DNA of 64,000 nucleotides from Planctomycetota bacterium (GCA_020638675.1 JACKID010000001.1:2542001-2606000), one strand, 5' to 3'. Positions 41,442-51,925 are shown, counted from the stretch's first letter. Numbers and translations are program-made. Notes: generated by a model from the sequence alone, not told the origin.

Positions 41442-42026
41442 GTGCGCGACTGGCACTTCAGACTGATTCACATCGTCTCCGTGTGCGGATTCCTGTTCGC
41501 GTCGGGCGTCTCGTTCATGCTGGCGGCGAACATCCAGGACCGAATCGACGAGATGCTCTATGCCCGCGAGAAGGGCGAGCTCGTCAATGTGGAAGTCTAC
41601 GGGCACTCGATCGACGAGCGGCACTCGTCGCGGCTGCACGGCGTAAGCGGCGTGATCGAGGAGCCGACCTTCCTGCACGTGCGCTTTCAAACGCGCAACG
41701 GCTACCGCTATCACGGCGCGGTGCAGGTCAGCCGCACCACATTTGAGCGCTACGAAGACGCGCGCATCGACGCGCCGATGGGCTCGTGGGCCTGCGTGCC
41801 CCCCAGCGCGCCGGAGCACTGGACGCTGCTGTCCGAGGCGCTGGTCGTCGAGCCGCGCTACCGCTGGCACCGCAACACGGCAATCATCACCGGCATCGTG
41901 CTGCTGCTGATCGCGATTGCCGCAGTGACCGCGCACCCTGCCATCGAAGTCCTGCACAGGCGCTGGGTCGCGCGCATCAATCGCACACCCGGCCCCTACG
42001 GGCTGCGCCGACGCAGGCTTACGTAG
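41442..42026 (+). CDS. Membrane protein with extracytoplasmic domain (DUF3592-like)
   Basis: A 194-residue protein with two membrane helices (about 9-29 and 145-167) around a soluble middle domain resembling DUF3592 (LHVRFQTRNGYRYHGAVQVSRTTFERYEDA). The start is GTG 41442, with GGAGAG about 8 nt upstream. The C-terminal tail is basic. DUF3592 has no settled function, and the match is tentative. Confidence 0.6.
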   Translation: MRDWHFRLIHIVSVCGFLFASGVSFMLAANIQDRIDEMLYAREKGELVNVEVYGHSIDERHSSRLHGVSGVIEEPTFLHVRFQTRNGYRYHGAVQVSRTTFERYEDARIDAPMGSWACVPPSAPEHWTLLSEALVVEPRYRWHRNTAIITGIVLLLIAIAAVTAHPAIEVLHRRWVARINRTPGPYGLRRRRLT

Positions 42027-42036
42027 ATGCCATGAA

Positions 42037-42070
42037 CGAAACAACCCCGGCCTTGGCCGGGGTTGTTTCG
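42037..42070. terminator. Bidirectional terminator between convergent genes
   Basis: A 14-bp perfect stem (CGAAACAACCCCGG with its complement, loop CCTTGG) separates the forward membrane gene from the reverse secreted-protein gene; both arms end in T/A-rich sequence suitable for either direction. Confidence 0.75.
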
Positions 42071-42082
42071 TTGGGATTGCAG

Positions 42083-45000
42083 CTAGTCGCCGGACAGGTC
42101 TCGGTCGCCTTCGCGATACCAGAAGGTCCGCACCTTCCGGATCAGGTCGCGGTAGTTCTCGAACTCGTCGCCCAGGCGCTCGTAGCGCGTGCGGTAGACC
42201 CATTCCTCTGCCACGTAGCGCGGGTTGAAGAACGACTTGCCGACTTCGCTGGTGCCGTCGGCGGGGCTGGGCATGCTGGTGACCTTGCTGTCGAGCGCCA
42301 GACCTGCGTTGCTGACCTGGCCGCGCAGCCCGCGTACGTAGACGTTTGCGTAGTCCCAGTCGCGGGTGACGCCCTTGAAGATCGCGACGCCCCACATTTC
42401 GCTGACGTAGCGGGTCAGGAAGCGCGGCGCATCCATGCCGTCCCAGCGGTTGGCCGGGCCGATCTTGTCCGCGAGGCGCGTCAGGACCTGCCATTCGCCG
42501 TTCTCGTCGCGGTACACCATCGGGGGCGGGACGGTCCAGCGGCTGTAGGTCTTGTAGACCTTGGACATGTCGATTTCGTTGTCCACCACCGGGGTTTCCT
42601 CGAACTCGCCTGATTCGGGGCCGGTGCCGGTGAAGTCGCGATCGCTGTTGTCCTTGACCACCTGCTGGTTGCGGAAACGGTTGACGTAGCGGATGACCTC
42701 GCGGTTCTCAACCGTCACGTTCGGGTTCGCCTCGCCCGGGATGCGATTGCCGGATTCGTCGAAGGTCGCGGGCAGGTGGGTTGCGCGCTCCTCGGCGTCT
42801 TCCCATGACTCGGCGCGCTGGTTGGCGCCCACGGACTTCTGCCCGTCCCACACGCCGACGACCGCCTCGGTCTGCGTTTCCTTGCTGGTGACGATCTTGA
42901 CCTTCACGACATCCGGGCCGGGTGCTTCGCCCTTGATCTGCTGGTATTCGTCGGCGGTCACCGAGCGCACGTTGCCGTCGTCGTCGACCACTTCGAAGCC
43001 GTCGATGATCTCGGGCTCGCGCACGACGCGCTTTTCCCAGATCAGGCGCATCAGCGGCAGCACCACCTGGCTGCCGTCGGCCTCGCGGCTGATGGTGAAC
43101 TTGATGTTTTCTTTCACGAGCTGGTAGCGGTCGCCGCCATGCTCACCCTTGAAGCCGTCGTCGTCCTGCGGCGTGACGTCGTATTCGTAAAGGTAGACGT
43201 ACTCGTACTCGTAGTCCTTCAGGTACAGGATCTGGTCCTGGTCGTCGCGGACGAGCTTGCCTTCGCTGTCCGTCAGCGGGATGCGCGCGCCCGAAAGCTC
43301 GTCGCGGTAGTCGCGCCACGCGCCGTACTGGTCGAATGCGGGCACAGGCACAGAGCCATCGTTGGCGTTGCCGAGCGGCGCGTAGACGTACTCTTCGCCC
43401 GCGTTCAGGTTCGCACCCGGCGGGATCGGCGCCTCGCGGTTGGTGGTGAATTCGCCGTCCGGGTCGCGCATGAAGTCGACCGGGTCGATCTTGCGCGGGT
43501 CGAAGCGACGCCCGGTGGTGTACTCCTGCATGTCCAGGATCACTTCGCCCTGCGGGCCGCGGCGCCCTGTGTCAACGCCGCGCTGGATCACTTCGGCGGC
43601 GCCGTGGTCTTCGTCGCCGACGAAGTTGCCCATCTTGATCTTCGGCAGCCCGATCAGCGGGTCGTTCGCCGTGAGCGGGCGGCTGGTGATGTCCGCCAGG
43701 TTCGCGTAGCGGCTCAGCAGGCCCGGGCCCAGGCGACGCTGCCAGATTTCCCACTCCGCCTGGCTGACGCGCTCGCCCGCCTGGTAGGTCACGATGTACT
43801 TGCGGATCGGGCGACCCTTGTGGTCGATCACCTTGACCGGCTTGCCCACCACGTCGCCGCCGAACTTCTCGGTGCCGCCGCTCAGTTCCTCGGCGTTGCC
43901 GTAGCGCTCATCGGCCGGGCCCACGATGCGCCCGTTGATGTGGTAGGTCTCGTTCGGATAGTCGGCGTGCTTGATGCCGGTGTCATAGTCGAACAACACC
44001 TTGTCGCCGGACTGGTACAGGCGGTAGTGCGGGACCATCACCGGGCGGTCGACGGCCGGGTGATCCGGCGCCAGCACGCCATAGCTGCCTTCCTTGCCGT
44101 CGCGGCTGCCGGCGATGCGGGCGTTGAGATAGCCCGGGTCGTTGGCGCGCAGCGGGCGCCCGAAGCGGTCGATGCAGTCGCCCGCCATGTAGCGGCGCTG
44201 GGTGAGCTTGCCGTACATCTCGTCGGAGTCGTCCTTCACGAGGTGCGAGCCATCCGGCAGCGTCTCGTCTTCACCGAAGACGCCGGCGAAGGTGTTGTCT
44301 TCGTCGTAAACCGCGACGTAGCGCATGGCCTCGGCGCGTTCGCCGTCGACGTAGGTGCTGATGCGGTACGGCAGGCAGCGCAGACCGCTGAGGTCCGGCG
44401 CGTCCAGCTTGTGCGAGAAGCCGATCTGGCGCTGGAAGTCGGACAGCGGGTGCAGAAGCATCACGGCTTCATTGATGTAGCCGTAGTTGCCCATCCACTC
44501 GTACAGCCCCTCGGCCTCGGCAACCTTCTGCAGCACGGAATGGTTGCTGACCGGCTTGTAGACGCGCTTCATGTTCGCGCGGCGCTGGTCGAGCGCCTCG
44601 GGCGACAGCACTTCGTCGTCCGGGTCGTACGGGTACTCGCCCGCGTCCCAGGGGTTCTTCTCGATGTCGTGCGTGAAGACGTGCAGCTCGAAGTCGAGGT
44701 GGCAGTCGACGGGCACGCCCTCGCGGTCCGTGCCGCTGTTGTCCTTCACTTCAAGCGGTGACGGCGGGTTGTTCAGGTCCACGTCTTCCGAGTTTGGCTG
44801 CGGAAGCTCGGTATCCTTGATGGTGCGGGTGTTGTCGTTGATCACCCGGAACAGCACGTACCAGTACTCGTCGCTGCTGCCGTCGGCATGATTGATGACG
44901 ATGCGCTTCGGGTCCTGCAGGTCGATCTTGAGCTGCCACTGCGGGTCATTCAGCTGGCGCTCGGCCTTCTGGATGAACTGGTCGAAGTTCTCGGGACCGT

Positions 45001-45211
45001 AGGGGTCGGGGCCGCCGAAGCGCCCGGGGAGATCGGAGCGGTTTCCCTGGCGAGGGTTGTCAGCGCCCTGGTGTGCCTCGCGGGTGCCGTCCTTGGTCAG
45101 GTCGCTGTCGGCGCCGTCCGGAAGCTCTTTCAGGGCCTTCTGAGCGACGGCAAGATTGAGCACAAAGCCCAACATGGCCACGATCGCCACTGCGCGAAAA
45201 ACATAACGCAT
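42083..45211 (-). CDS. Large secreted protein of unknown function
   Basis: The 1042-residue protein begins with a signal peptide (about 1-23, LNLAVAQ) and is otherwise hydrophilic, rich in Asp, Glu, Tyr, Arg and Gly, with no membrane helix. Text such as INDNTRTIKDTELPQP and WYVLFRVxN near the N-terminus suggests a beta domain; recurring Gly-Arg-Pro phrases (DRFGRPLRANDPGY, DHKGRPIRKYIV) suggest repeated units. I do not recognise a family. It is exported and, given its size, probably structural or binding. Confidence 0.7.
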   Translation of the reverse strand: MRYVFRAVAIVAMLGFVLNLAVAQKALKELPDGADSDLTKDGTREAHQGADNPRQGNRSDLPGRFGGPDPYGPENFDQFIQKAERQLNDPQWQLKIDLQDPKRIVINHADGSSDEYWYVLFRVINDNTRTIKDTELPQPNSEDVDLNNPPSPLEVKDNSGTDREGVPVDCHLDFELHVFTHDIEKNPWDAGEYPYDPDDEVLSPEALDQRRANMKRVYKPVSNHSVLQKVAEAEGLYEWMGNYGYINEAVMLLHPLSDFQRQIGFSHKLDAPDLSGLRCLPYRISTYVDGERAEAMRYVAVYDEDNTFAGVFGEDETLPDGSHLVKDDSDEMYGKLTQRRYMAGDCIDRFGRPLRANDPGYLNARIAGSRDGKEGSYGVLAPDHPAVDRPVMVPHYRLYQSGDKVLFDYDTGIKHADYPNETYHINGRIVGPADERYGNAEELSGGTEKFGGDVVGKPVKVIDHKGRPIRKYIVTYQAGERVSQAEWEIWQRRLGPGLLSRYANLADITSRPLTANDPLIGLPKIKMGNFVGDEDHGAAEVIQRGVDTGRRGPQGEVILDMQEYTTGRRFDPRKIDPVDFMRDPDGEFTTNREAPIPPGANLNAGEEYVYAPLGNANDGSVPVPAFDQYGAWRDYRDELSGARIPLTDSEGKLVRDDQDQILYLKDYEYEYVYLYEYDVTPQDDDGFKGEHGGDRYQLVKENIKFTISREADGSQVVLPLMRLIWEKRVVREPEIIDGFEVVDDDGNVRSVTADEYQQIKGEAPGPDVVKVKIVTSKETQTEAVVGVWDGQKSVGANQRAESWEDAEERATHLPATFDESGNRIPGEANPNVTVENREVIRYVNRFRNQQVVKDNSDRDFTGTGPESGEFEETPVVDNEIDMSKVYKTYSRWTVPPPMVYRDENGEWQVLTRLADKIGPANRWDGMDAPRFLTRYVSEMWGVAIFKGVTRDWDYANVYVRGLRGQVSNAGLALDSKVTSMPSPADGTSEVGKSFFNPRYVAEEWVYRTRYERLGDEFENYRDLIRKVRTFWYREGDRDLSGD

Positions 45212-45538
45212 GCGAAACTCCAGGTTTCGGTCTCGCCCGGCGACGAAAATACGACGCCGGGAGGCTGCAAATTACCTGCGGGGGGAGCCCGAATGTTAGT
45301 TGAAAGGGCCTAAGCGTCAAGGCTTACGCGTGTCACGGTAGAAACACAGGTTTTGGGTTTTAGGTTGTAGCCGAGAGGCCTCGGGTGATAAGAGTTGCGC
45401 GGTCTTTCGAGTCACCCACGGCTACTTTTCCCAAAAACCTGAAAGCCAGAACCTGAAACCGTGTTTCTGCGTCCCACTTACCACGGACAGTCATGCCGCA
45501 CGCGTTGATTTTATCTTTTTGACGTTTCGGAGAGAGAC
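45212..45538. other. 327-bp divergent intergenic region with inverted repeat
   Basis: The gap holds the divergent promoters of two large secreted-protein genes. An imperfect inverted repeat occupies 45338-45373 and 45419-45470: ends match (GTGTTTCTRC and CGGCTAC complements) while the right arm carries about 16 extra nt. No ORF here is supported. GGAGAG before 45539 is the ribosome site of the macroglobulin gene. Confidence 0.5.
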
Positions 45539-48500
45539 ATGCTGAGCAAGCTCCCAAGAAAGACGCTGCTGCTGAGTTTCGGCGGCGCCCTGCTGGTAGC
45601 CATATCCTGCGCCCTGGTCAGCCTTACATGGGCTGAGGACAAGCCGAACTTCCTGCAGGAAGGCGACAAGCAGTTCGAGGAAAAGAGCTATCGCAAAGCC
45701 TACGAGGCCTACGAAAAATACCTCAAGGAAAGCCCGGAAACCGACCAGTGGTTCCGCATCAAGCTGCGCATGGGCCACTGCCAGGCCCAGCTTGAAAACC
45801 ACGAGAAGGCCGAACAGGAGCTGACCGAGCTTGCCGACTCCGAAAAGCTGACGGACCTTCAGCGCGGGCGAGCGGACTACCGCCTCGGGCACTATCTCGC
45901 CGAGCGCCCTCACTATTATTACGAAAACAGCAAGGGCGTAAAAAGCTGGGGACGCTGGATCGCGGACTCAAGCTACCACAATACCGAGCAGGACGATGCC
46001 AAACGCGCCAAGGACCGCCTTGCCGCGTCTTTTGACTTGCTGCTGCCCGAAGCCCGCAAGAGCATGAAAAAGCTTGGCGAAGACGCAGACGCCTTCGCCA
46101 TGGTCGAAGAGGCTTTCAACGCGGGCCTGGATGCCTCGGCCGCGCTGCACACCTGGCAGTACCAGGCCGGACGATCGCAGCACAGTTTCGACTACTTCGA
46201 CGCCAACGGACAGAAGCAGACCTACTACTACTATCGCCACGACTTCAAAGACCGCGACACCATCATCAAGCAGCACGACGAGCTCGTGAAGCTGTGCAGC
46301 GAGCTGCAGCAGGCCTGCACGTCGCTGCAGACGCAAGGCCGCGAGTTCCCCAAGGACGTCAAGGAGATGCTCGACGCCGCGCCCACCAAGGCCAAAAACA
46401 TGGGTGCACTGGCGATGTACCGCAAGGGCACCTTCCTTGTCGCCCTGACCCAGATCGACGACTGGACCATCCAGAACATGCTGTACCAGCCGGACCTCGA
46501 GAAGTTCGACCCGCTGGCCGGCGACTATTCGCCGATCCCGGTGTTCGAATCCGTCTACAAGGACTACCACGACACGCCCTACGCCGACGACGCGCAGTAC
46601 TTCATCGGCTACTGCTACCAGCAGGTCGGGCGTCACCTCGACGCTGACAAGGCCTACACCAAGCTGATCGAGGACGAGGCGTTCAAGGAAAGCACCGAGA
46701 CCAGCAGCGCCCGCTACAACCTGCAGCAACTGCGCGTCGAGCGCCTGCAGGTCGCAACCGTGGCGGCGGACGCCCCCGTGCCTGACTCAAAACTGATCCG
46801 CAAATGGGCCAACAACGCCAGCTGGTACTTCCGCGACAACGTGGGCACGCCGCGCAGCCTGTTCAAGAAGGGCGAGCATCTCGGGCTGTGGGTCGAGTCG
46901 CGCAACGTCAGCAAGTACGAAGTCCGCGCGCTGACCTTCAACGTCAGTGAAATGCTGAAGGACCGCGCGTTCCTTGACGCCAAGGCCGCGGGCCTGAGCG
47001 GCATAGGCGACCCCGCGCTGGCGGAGCTGGTCAAGAAGTACACCGGCGAGCAGGTGTTCACCAAGACCTACACCACCGGCGATGAAGGGCTGCACAACTA
47101 CACGCGCATGACCTTTGAGCTGCCGCAGACGCTGCCGGTCGGCGCCTACCTGATTGAGGTCGACACCGGCTCTGTCGTCGACCGCCGCCTGGAAGTCATC
47201 AGCGATGCCCAGGTCGTGGTGCAGACCTACAACCCGGATGAGAACCTCGCGATCATGGTGGACAGCGAAAGCGGCGCGCCGCTCGCCGACACCACCTTCA
47301 TCTACAAGCGCTGGCACACCTGGTGGGCCAACGACCAGATCCACTGGACCATCGACGTCAGCAAGTACACCAGCGACGCCCAGGGCCGCATCCGCGTCCC
47401 GACGGTCGGCAACAGCGACTGGGACGGCTACCTGCTGTATGCGGAACAGTCAGGCCGCTACGCCTTCGTGCAGACCGGCTTCCCGTGGTGGCAGCGCCGC
47501 GGCTGGAACGACTACAGCACCTACGACACACGCATGTACCCCACCACCGACCGCCCGGTGTATCGCCCCGGCGACGAGGTGCACGGCAAGATCCTGCTGC
47601 GCCAGCGCGACGGCGGCGAATGGAAGAATGTCGCGGGCGCGCGCTTCCAGCTTGAGCTCTACAACCCGCGCGGCGAGCAGAAGCTGAACAAGACGATCGC
47701 CGCCACCAAGTTCGGCGCGCTCGAGTACGACCTGAACCTCGCCAAGGATGCCGCACTGGGCTCATGGTACTTCTACGTGCGCTCCGGCACCGGCAACTGG
47801 ATCGGCAGCGGCAACTTCCAGGTCGAGGAATACAAGAAGCCTGAGTTCGAAGTCAGCGTCACGCCGCCGGACAAGCCGGTCAAGCTGGGCCAGGCCATCA
47901 GCGCGACGATCACCGGCACCTACTACTTCGGCGGGCCCACCGCGGGCGCGGACGTGAAGTACAAGGTCTACCGCGACTTCTACTATCACCGCGTCTACTT
48001 CCCGCGCGACTACGACTGGCTCTACAACTGGCAGACGCCGATGTACTACGGCACGCCGGACCAGCAGTTCTACCGCAACTCCGGCTCCGAGCTCGTGCTC
48101 GACAGCGCCGGCAAGCTCAATGAGCAGGGCGAGCTGGTCATCGAGTGGAACACGAGCAAAGCCCTCGAAGAATGGGGCCAGTACGACCACCAGTATCGCG
48201 TCGAGGTCGAAGTCACCGACAGCTCGCGCCGCACCATCACCGGCTCAGGCTCGGTGAAGGCGCTGCGCCGCGCGTTCTTCGCATTCGTGGACAACAAGCT
48301 CGGCTTTTATCGCCCGAATGACCGCCTCGACATCGAGATCCGCACGGTCACGGCCGAGGACAAGCCGGTCCAGACGCCGGGCAAGCTCGAGATTCACCAG
48401 GTGACCTTCACCAAGACCATCGACGAAAAGGGCATGCCCAAGATCGATGAGCTGAAGACCCTGCTCAGCACCCACGACATCGAAACCGACGAACGCGGGC

Positions 48501-51500
48501 TGGCATGGTGGAACACGCCGTTTGAAACACCCGGTACCTATGAGCTGGTCTTCCGCACGCAGGATGAATGGGGCACCGAGATCGTCGGCAGCACACGCGT
48601 CATCGTGAAGGCCGACCACTGGATCCCGGGCAGCTTCCGCTTCGGCACCATCAGCCTCGTGCCGCAGACCAAGGTGTACAAGGAAGGCGAAAAGGCCCAC
48701 ATCCTGCTCGCCAGCGACTTCAAGGACCCCGAAGGCGGGGCTGCCGGCGCCTGGATGCTGATCAGCGTCATGGGCGGCAACGAAGTCGTCACCCAGAGCT
48801 TCGTGGATCTTGGCAAGACAGGCGGCCAGCTCGAGCTTGAGCTGACCATGGGTCGCGAGCACATCCCCAACTTCCACGTCAATGTGCTGACCGTCCAGCA
48901 GGGCGAGCTTCACACGCAGACCTGCGAAATCTTCGTGCCGCCGGTGGACCAGTTCCTCGACGTCGAGGTCAAGACCGACAAGGAGTGGTACCAGCCCGGC
49001 CAGAAGGGAACCATCAGCGTCACGGCCAAGGACAACAAGGGCAACCCGGTCGCGGCTGAATTCGCGCTGAGCATCTACGACCGCTCGGTCGAATACATCA
49101 TGCCGGACCGCACGCCGAACATCATCAAGCACTTCTACGGGGATCGGCGCAGCTACCGCCTGAACTACGTCAACAGCTACAACACGGCCGTCGGACCCAT
49201 GCATTGGGACAACCAGAAGTACGAGCAGCACCGCTGGTATGGCGCGCCGCTCGGCTACGGCGTGCACGACTGGATCAACTGGGAACGCGACAAGTTCAAC
49301 TTCGCCGAAGAAAAGGAAGCGGCGAAGACCAAGGACAGCAAGTCCGACCGCTACGCCCGGGGCTTCGACAGCGACAAGGCCGAGGCGGATGGGCGCAACG
49401 TCGACGAAGATCCCTCTGACGAAATCGGTGGCGGCAAAGGCGGCGGCACTACCTTCCGGCGTGCACGCGGCGGCGGTGGTCGACCCGGCAGCGCGAACGA
49501 CTCCGAAGGCGGCGAGCTGCAGGACGGCGCCGCGGAGCCTTCGCCGAACGCGTCCCCGGCGACCGAGTCACTGAAGAAGGCCGAAGAAAAGCGGCAGGAC
49601 TCGCTGGAGGAAGTGGCCAACAACGAAGAGGCCGCGACTCCGCGCATCCGCAGCAACTTCAAGGACAGCGTCTTCTACAGCCACCGCGTGGTCACCGGCC
49701 CGGACGGGACTGCGACGATTGAAGTCGAATTCCCGGACAACCTGACCGACTGGAAGATCGCCGCGCGCGGCATCACGGAAGTCGCCAAGGTCGGCGAGGC
49801 CTTCACCAACGTCAAAACGAAAAAGCAGCTGATCCTGCGCGACCAGGCCCCGCGCTTCTTCGTGGAAGGCGACGTGGAGACGCTGTCAGGCATCATCATG
49901 AACCGCTACGACGTGCCGCTGGCCGTCAAAGCCATGCTGATGCTCAACCCGCTGGATTCGGCCACCGCGGCGGAAAAGGCCGCGTTCTGCACATACGAGC
50001 TGTTCCCCGAAACCCAGGACGTGCAGCAGATCACCGTGCCGGCGGGCGGCGAAGTCCGCGTCGACTGGCGCGTGCGCATGACCGGCGCGGGCAATTTCAA
50101 GATTCGCATGCTGGCGCTGAGCCAGATCGAGTCCGACGCCACGGAGAAATCCTACCCCTGCAAGATCCGCGGGGCGGAGATGTACCAGGCGACCACGGCC
50201 GTCATCAAGGACGGCGAGAAGTCGCAGACCTTCACCGTAGACCTGCCCGACAAGCTGGACCCGGAACAGACGAACCTCGACCTGCAGCTCAGCCCGAGCG
50301 TCGCGGCACTGGCGATGGACGCCCTGCCGTACCTGCTCGAGTTCCCCTATGGCTGCGTCGAGCAGACCATGTCCCGCTTCCTGCCCGCGGTGATCGTGCG
50401 CAAGACGCTGGAGGACGCGGGCATCAGCCTCGAGGAAATTGGCGAACGCCGCGCCAAGCTCGAATACCAGGGCGTGAACCCGCAGGCCGCGTACTGGTAC
50501 AAGCACAGCCCGGTGTTCAACACCCAGACCATGAACGGAATCATCGACTACGGCATCAAGCGTCTCGCCATCATGCAGCACGGCGACGGCGGCTGGGGCT
50601 GGTGGCAGGCCGGCCAGAGCGACACCTACATGAGCGCCTACGTCTGCTACGGCTTGCAGACCGCCAAGGACGCAGGCGTGAAGTTCGACTACGGCATGCT
50701 GGACCGCGGCGTGAAGTTCCTCGGCGGGCTGGCGCGCAGTGAAAAGAGCATCCACCGCGTGGCCTACATCGCGTACGTGCAGGCCTACTGCGGTGCGCCG
50801 GACAAGGAGTTGCTGGACCTGATCTACAACCGCCGCGACGACCTGACGCACCAGTCCCGCGCCATGATGTGCATGGCCGAATGGCTGGCCGGCGACAAGG
50901 AACGCTCGCGCATCCTGATCAGCAACATCGAGGACTACCGCAAGGAAGACCTCGAGCACGGCACCTGCTGGTGGGAAGGCGGCAAGGATTACTGGTGGTG
51001 GTACAACGACAAGATCGAGACCAACGCGTTCGTGATGCAGGCGTTCGTGATGGTCGACCCGAAGAACAAGTTCCTTGAACAGCACGTGCGCTGGCTGGCC
51101 CAGAACCGCAAGGGCTCACGCTGGAACAGCACCAAGGACACCAGCCACGCAGTGGCGGCCCTGATGGCATACGCCAAGGCCACCGGCGAGCTGAGCCGCA
51201 ACTACACGGTAAGCGTGAAGATGGACGGCAACGAGATTCACAAGTGGGAAGTCACGCCGGACAACATCTTCGCGCTGCAGACGAACGTGCGCCTGAACGG
51301 CCAGACGATTACGCCGGGCAAGCACACGTTTGAAATCACTCGCGAGGGCGAGGGCAAGGTGTACTTCAGCAGCTTCCTCAGCTACTTCAGCAAGGAAGAC
51401 CACCTGAAGGCCAGCGGCAACGAGATCCACATCGACCGCAAGTACTACAAGCTGGTCGAGAAGGTCGAGGAAATCGACGTCCGCAACGAGAGCGGCGAAG

Positions 51501-51901
51501 GCACGCACAAGGAAAAGCGCCTGACCTACGACCGCGTTCCGCTGGAAGACGGCGCGCAACTGCTCAGTGGTGACAAGATCGAGGTTGAGCTGAATCTAAC
51601 GGCCGACAACGACTACGAGTACCTCGCGTTCGAGGACTTCAAGCCGGCGGGCTGTGAGCCGGTGGCGCTGCGCTCCGGCCAGGGCTACGCGGGAGGCCTG
51701 TGCCAGAACGTGGAGTTGCGTGACGACCGGGTGGCGTTCTTCGTCAGCTACATGCCGCAGGGAACCGCGCGCCTGAAGTACCAGCTCAGGTGCGAAATCC
51801 CCGGCACGTTCTCAGCCCTGCCCACCCAGGGCGGCAGCATGTACGTCAAGGAAGTAAAGGCCAACTCCGAAGAATGGAAGTGCACCATCTCGGACAAGTA
51901 G
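45539..51901 (+). CDS. Alpha-2-macroglobulin family protein with intact thioester
   Basis: The 2120-residue protein has a signal or anchor (about 10-32), an N-terminal TPR-like helical region (about 35-400), many MG-type beta domains, and the thioester motif YGCVEQTMS with C1606 and Q1609. The A2M domain is recognised by YSHRVVTGPDGTATIEVEFPDNLTDWKIAARG. A Gly/Ser/Lys-rich segment (about 1265-1367) precedes it, where the protease bait region sits in homologues. A terpenoid-cyclase-like helical domain (MQHGDGGWGWWQAGQSDTY) follows the thioester. Bacterial A2M traps proteases in the periplasm, usually next to PBP1C; no PBP1C is found here. Confidence 0.9.
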   Translation: MLSKLPRKTLLLSFGGALLVAISCALVSLTWAEDKPNFLQEGDKQFEEKSYRKAYEAYEKYLKESPETDQWFRIKLRMGHCQAQLENHEKAEQELTELADSEKLTDLQRGRADYRLGHYLAERPHYYYENSKGVKSWGRWIADSSYHNTEQDDAKRAKDRLAASFDLLLPEARKSMKKLGEDADAFAMVEEAFNAGLDASAALHTWQYQAGRSQHSFDYFDANGQKQTYYYYRHDFKDRDTIIKQHDELVKLCSELQQACTSLQTQGREFPKDVKEMLDAAPTKAKNMGALAMYRKGTFLVALTQIDDWTIQNMLYQPDLEKFDPLAGDYSPIPVFESVYKDYHDTPYADDAQYFIGYCYQQVGRHLDADKAYTKLIEDEAFKESTETSSARYNLQQLRVERLQVATVAADAPVPDSKLIRKWANNASWYFRDNVGTPRSLFKKGEHLGLWVESRNVSKYEVRALTFNVSEMLKDRAFLDAKAAGLSGIGDPALAELVKKYTGEQVFTKTYTTGDEGLHNYTRMTFELPQTLPVGAYLIEVDTGSVVDRRLEVISDAQVVVQTYNPDENLAIMVDSESGAPLADTTFIYKRWHTWWANDQIHWTIDVSKYTSDAQGRIRVPTVGNSDWDGYLLYAEQSGRYAFVQTGFPWWQRRGWNDYSTYDTRMYPTTDRPVYRPGDEVHGKILLRQRDGGEWKNVAGARFQLELYNPRGEQKLNKTIAATKFGALEYDLNLAKDAALGSWYFYVRSGTGNWIGSGNFQVEEYKKPEFEVSVTPPDKPVKLGQAISATITGTYYFGGPTAGADVKYKVYRDFYYHRVYFPRDYDWLYNWQTPMYYGTPDQQFYRNSGSELVLDSAGKLNEQGELVIEWNTSKALEEWGQYDHQYRVEVEVTDSSRRTITGSGSVKALRRAFFAFVDNKLGFYRPNDRLDIEIRTVTAEDKPVQTPGKLEIHQVTFTKTIDEKGMPKIDELKTLLSTHDIETDERGLAWWNTPFETPGTYELVFRTQDEWGTEIVGSTRVIVKADHWIPGSFRFGTISLVPQTKVYKEGEKAHILLASDFKDPEGGAAGAWMLISVMGGNEVVTQSFVDLGKTGGQLELELTMGREHIPNFHVNVLTVQQGELHTQTCEIFVPPVDQFLDVEVKTDKEWYQPGQKGTISVTAKDNKGNPVAAEFALSIYDRSVEYIMPDRTPNIIKHFYGDRRSYRLNYVNSYNTAVGPMHWDNQKYEQHRWYGAPLGYGVHDWINWERDKFNFAEEKEAAKTKDSKSDRYARGFDSDKAEADGRNVDEDPSDEIGGGKGGGTTFRRARGGGGRPGSANDSEGGELQDGAAEPSPNASPATESLKKAEEKRQDSLEEVANNEEAATPRIRSNFKDSVFYSHRVVTGPDGTATIEVEFPDNLTDWKIAARGITEVAKVGEAFTNVKTKKQLILRDQAPRFFVEGDVETLSGIIMNRYDVPLAVKAMLMLNPLDSATAAEKAAFCTYELFPETQDVQQITVPAGGEVRVDWRVRMTGAGNFKIRMLALSQIESDATEKSYPCKIRGAEMYQATTAVIKDGEKSQTFTVDLPDKLDPEQTNLDLQLSPSVAALAMDALPYLLEFPYGCVEQTMSRFLPAVIVRKTLEDAGISLEEIGERRAKLEYQGVNPQAAYWYKHSPVFNTQTMNGIIDYGIKRLAIMQHGDGGWGWWQAGQSDTYMSAYVCYGLQTAKDAGVKFDYGMLDRGVKFLGGLARSEKSIHRVAYIAYVQAYCGAPDKELLDLIYNRRDDLTHQSRAMMCMAEWLAGDKERSRILISNIEDYRKEDLEHGTCWWEGGKDYWWWYNDKIETNAFVMQAFVMVDPKNKFLEQHVRWLAQNRKGSRWNSTKDTSHAVAALMAYAKATGELSRNYTVSVKMDGNEIHKWEVTPDNIFALQTNVRLNGQTITPGKHTFEITREGEGKVYFSSFLSYFSKEDHLKASGNEIHIDRKYYKLVEKVEEIDVRNESGEGTHKEKRLTYDRVPLEDGAQLLSGDKIEVELNLTADNDYEYLAFEDFKPAGCEPVALRSGQGYAGGLCQNVELRDDRVAFFVSYMPQGTARLKYQLRCEIPGTFSALPTQGGSMYVKEVKANSEEWKCTISDK

Positions 51902-51925
51902 GGGCAGTCTTTCATATCGCCACAC

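Noticed and set aside
43139..44761. 540-residue forward frame opposite the secreted-protein gene
   Set aside because: Valine/arginine-rich shadow of the reverse-strand gene, which has a signal peptide and proper composition.
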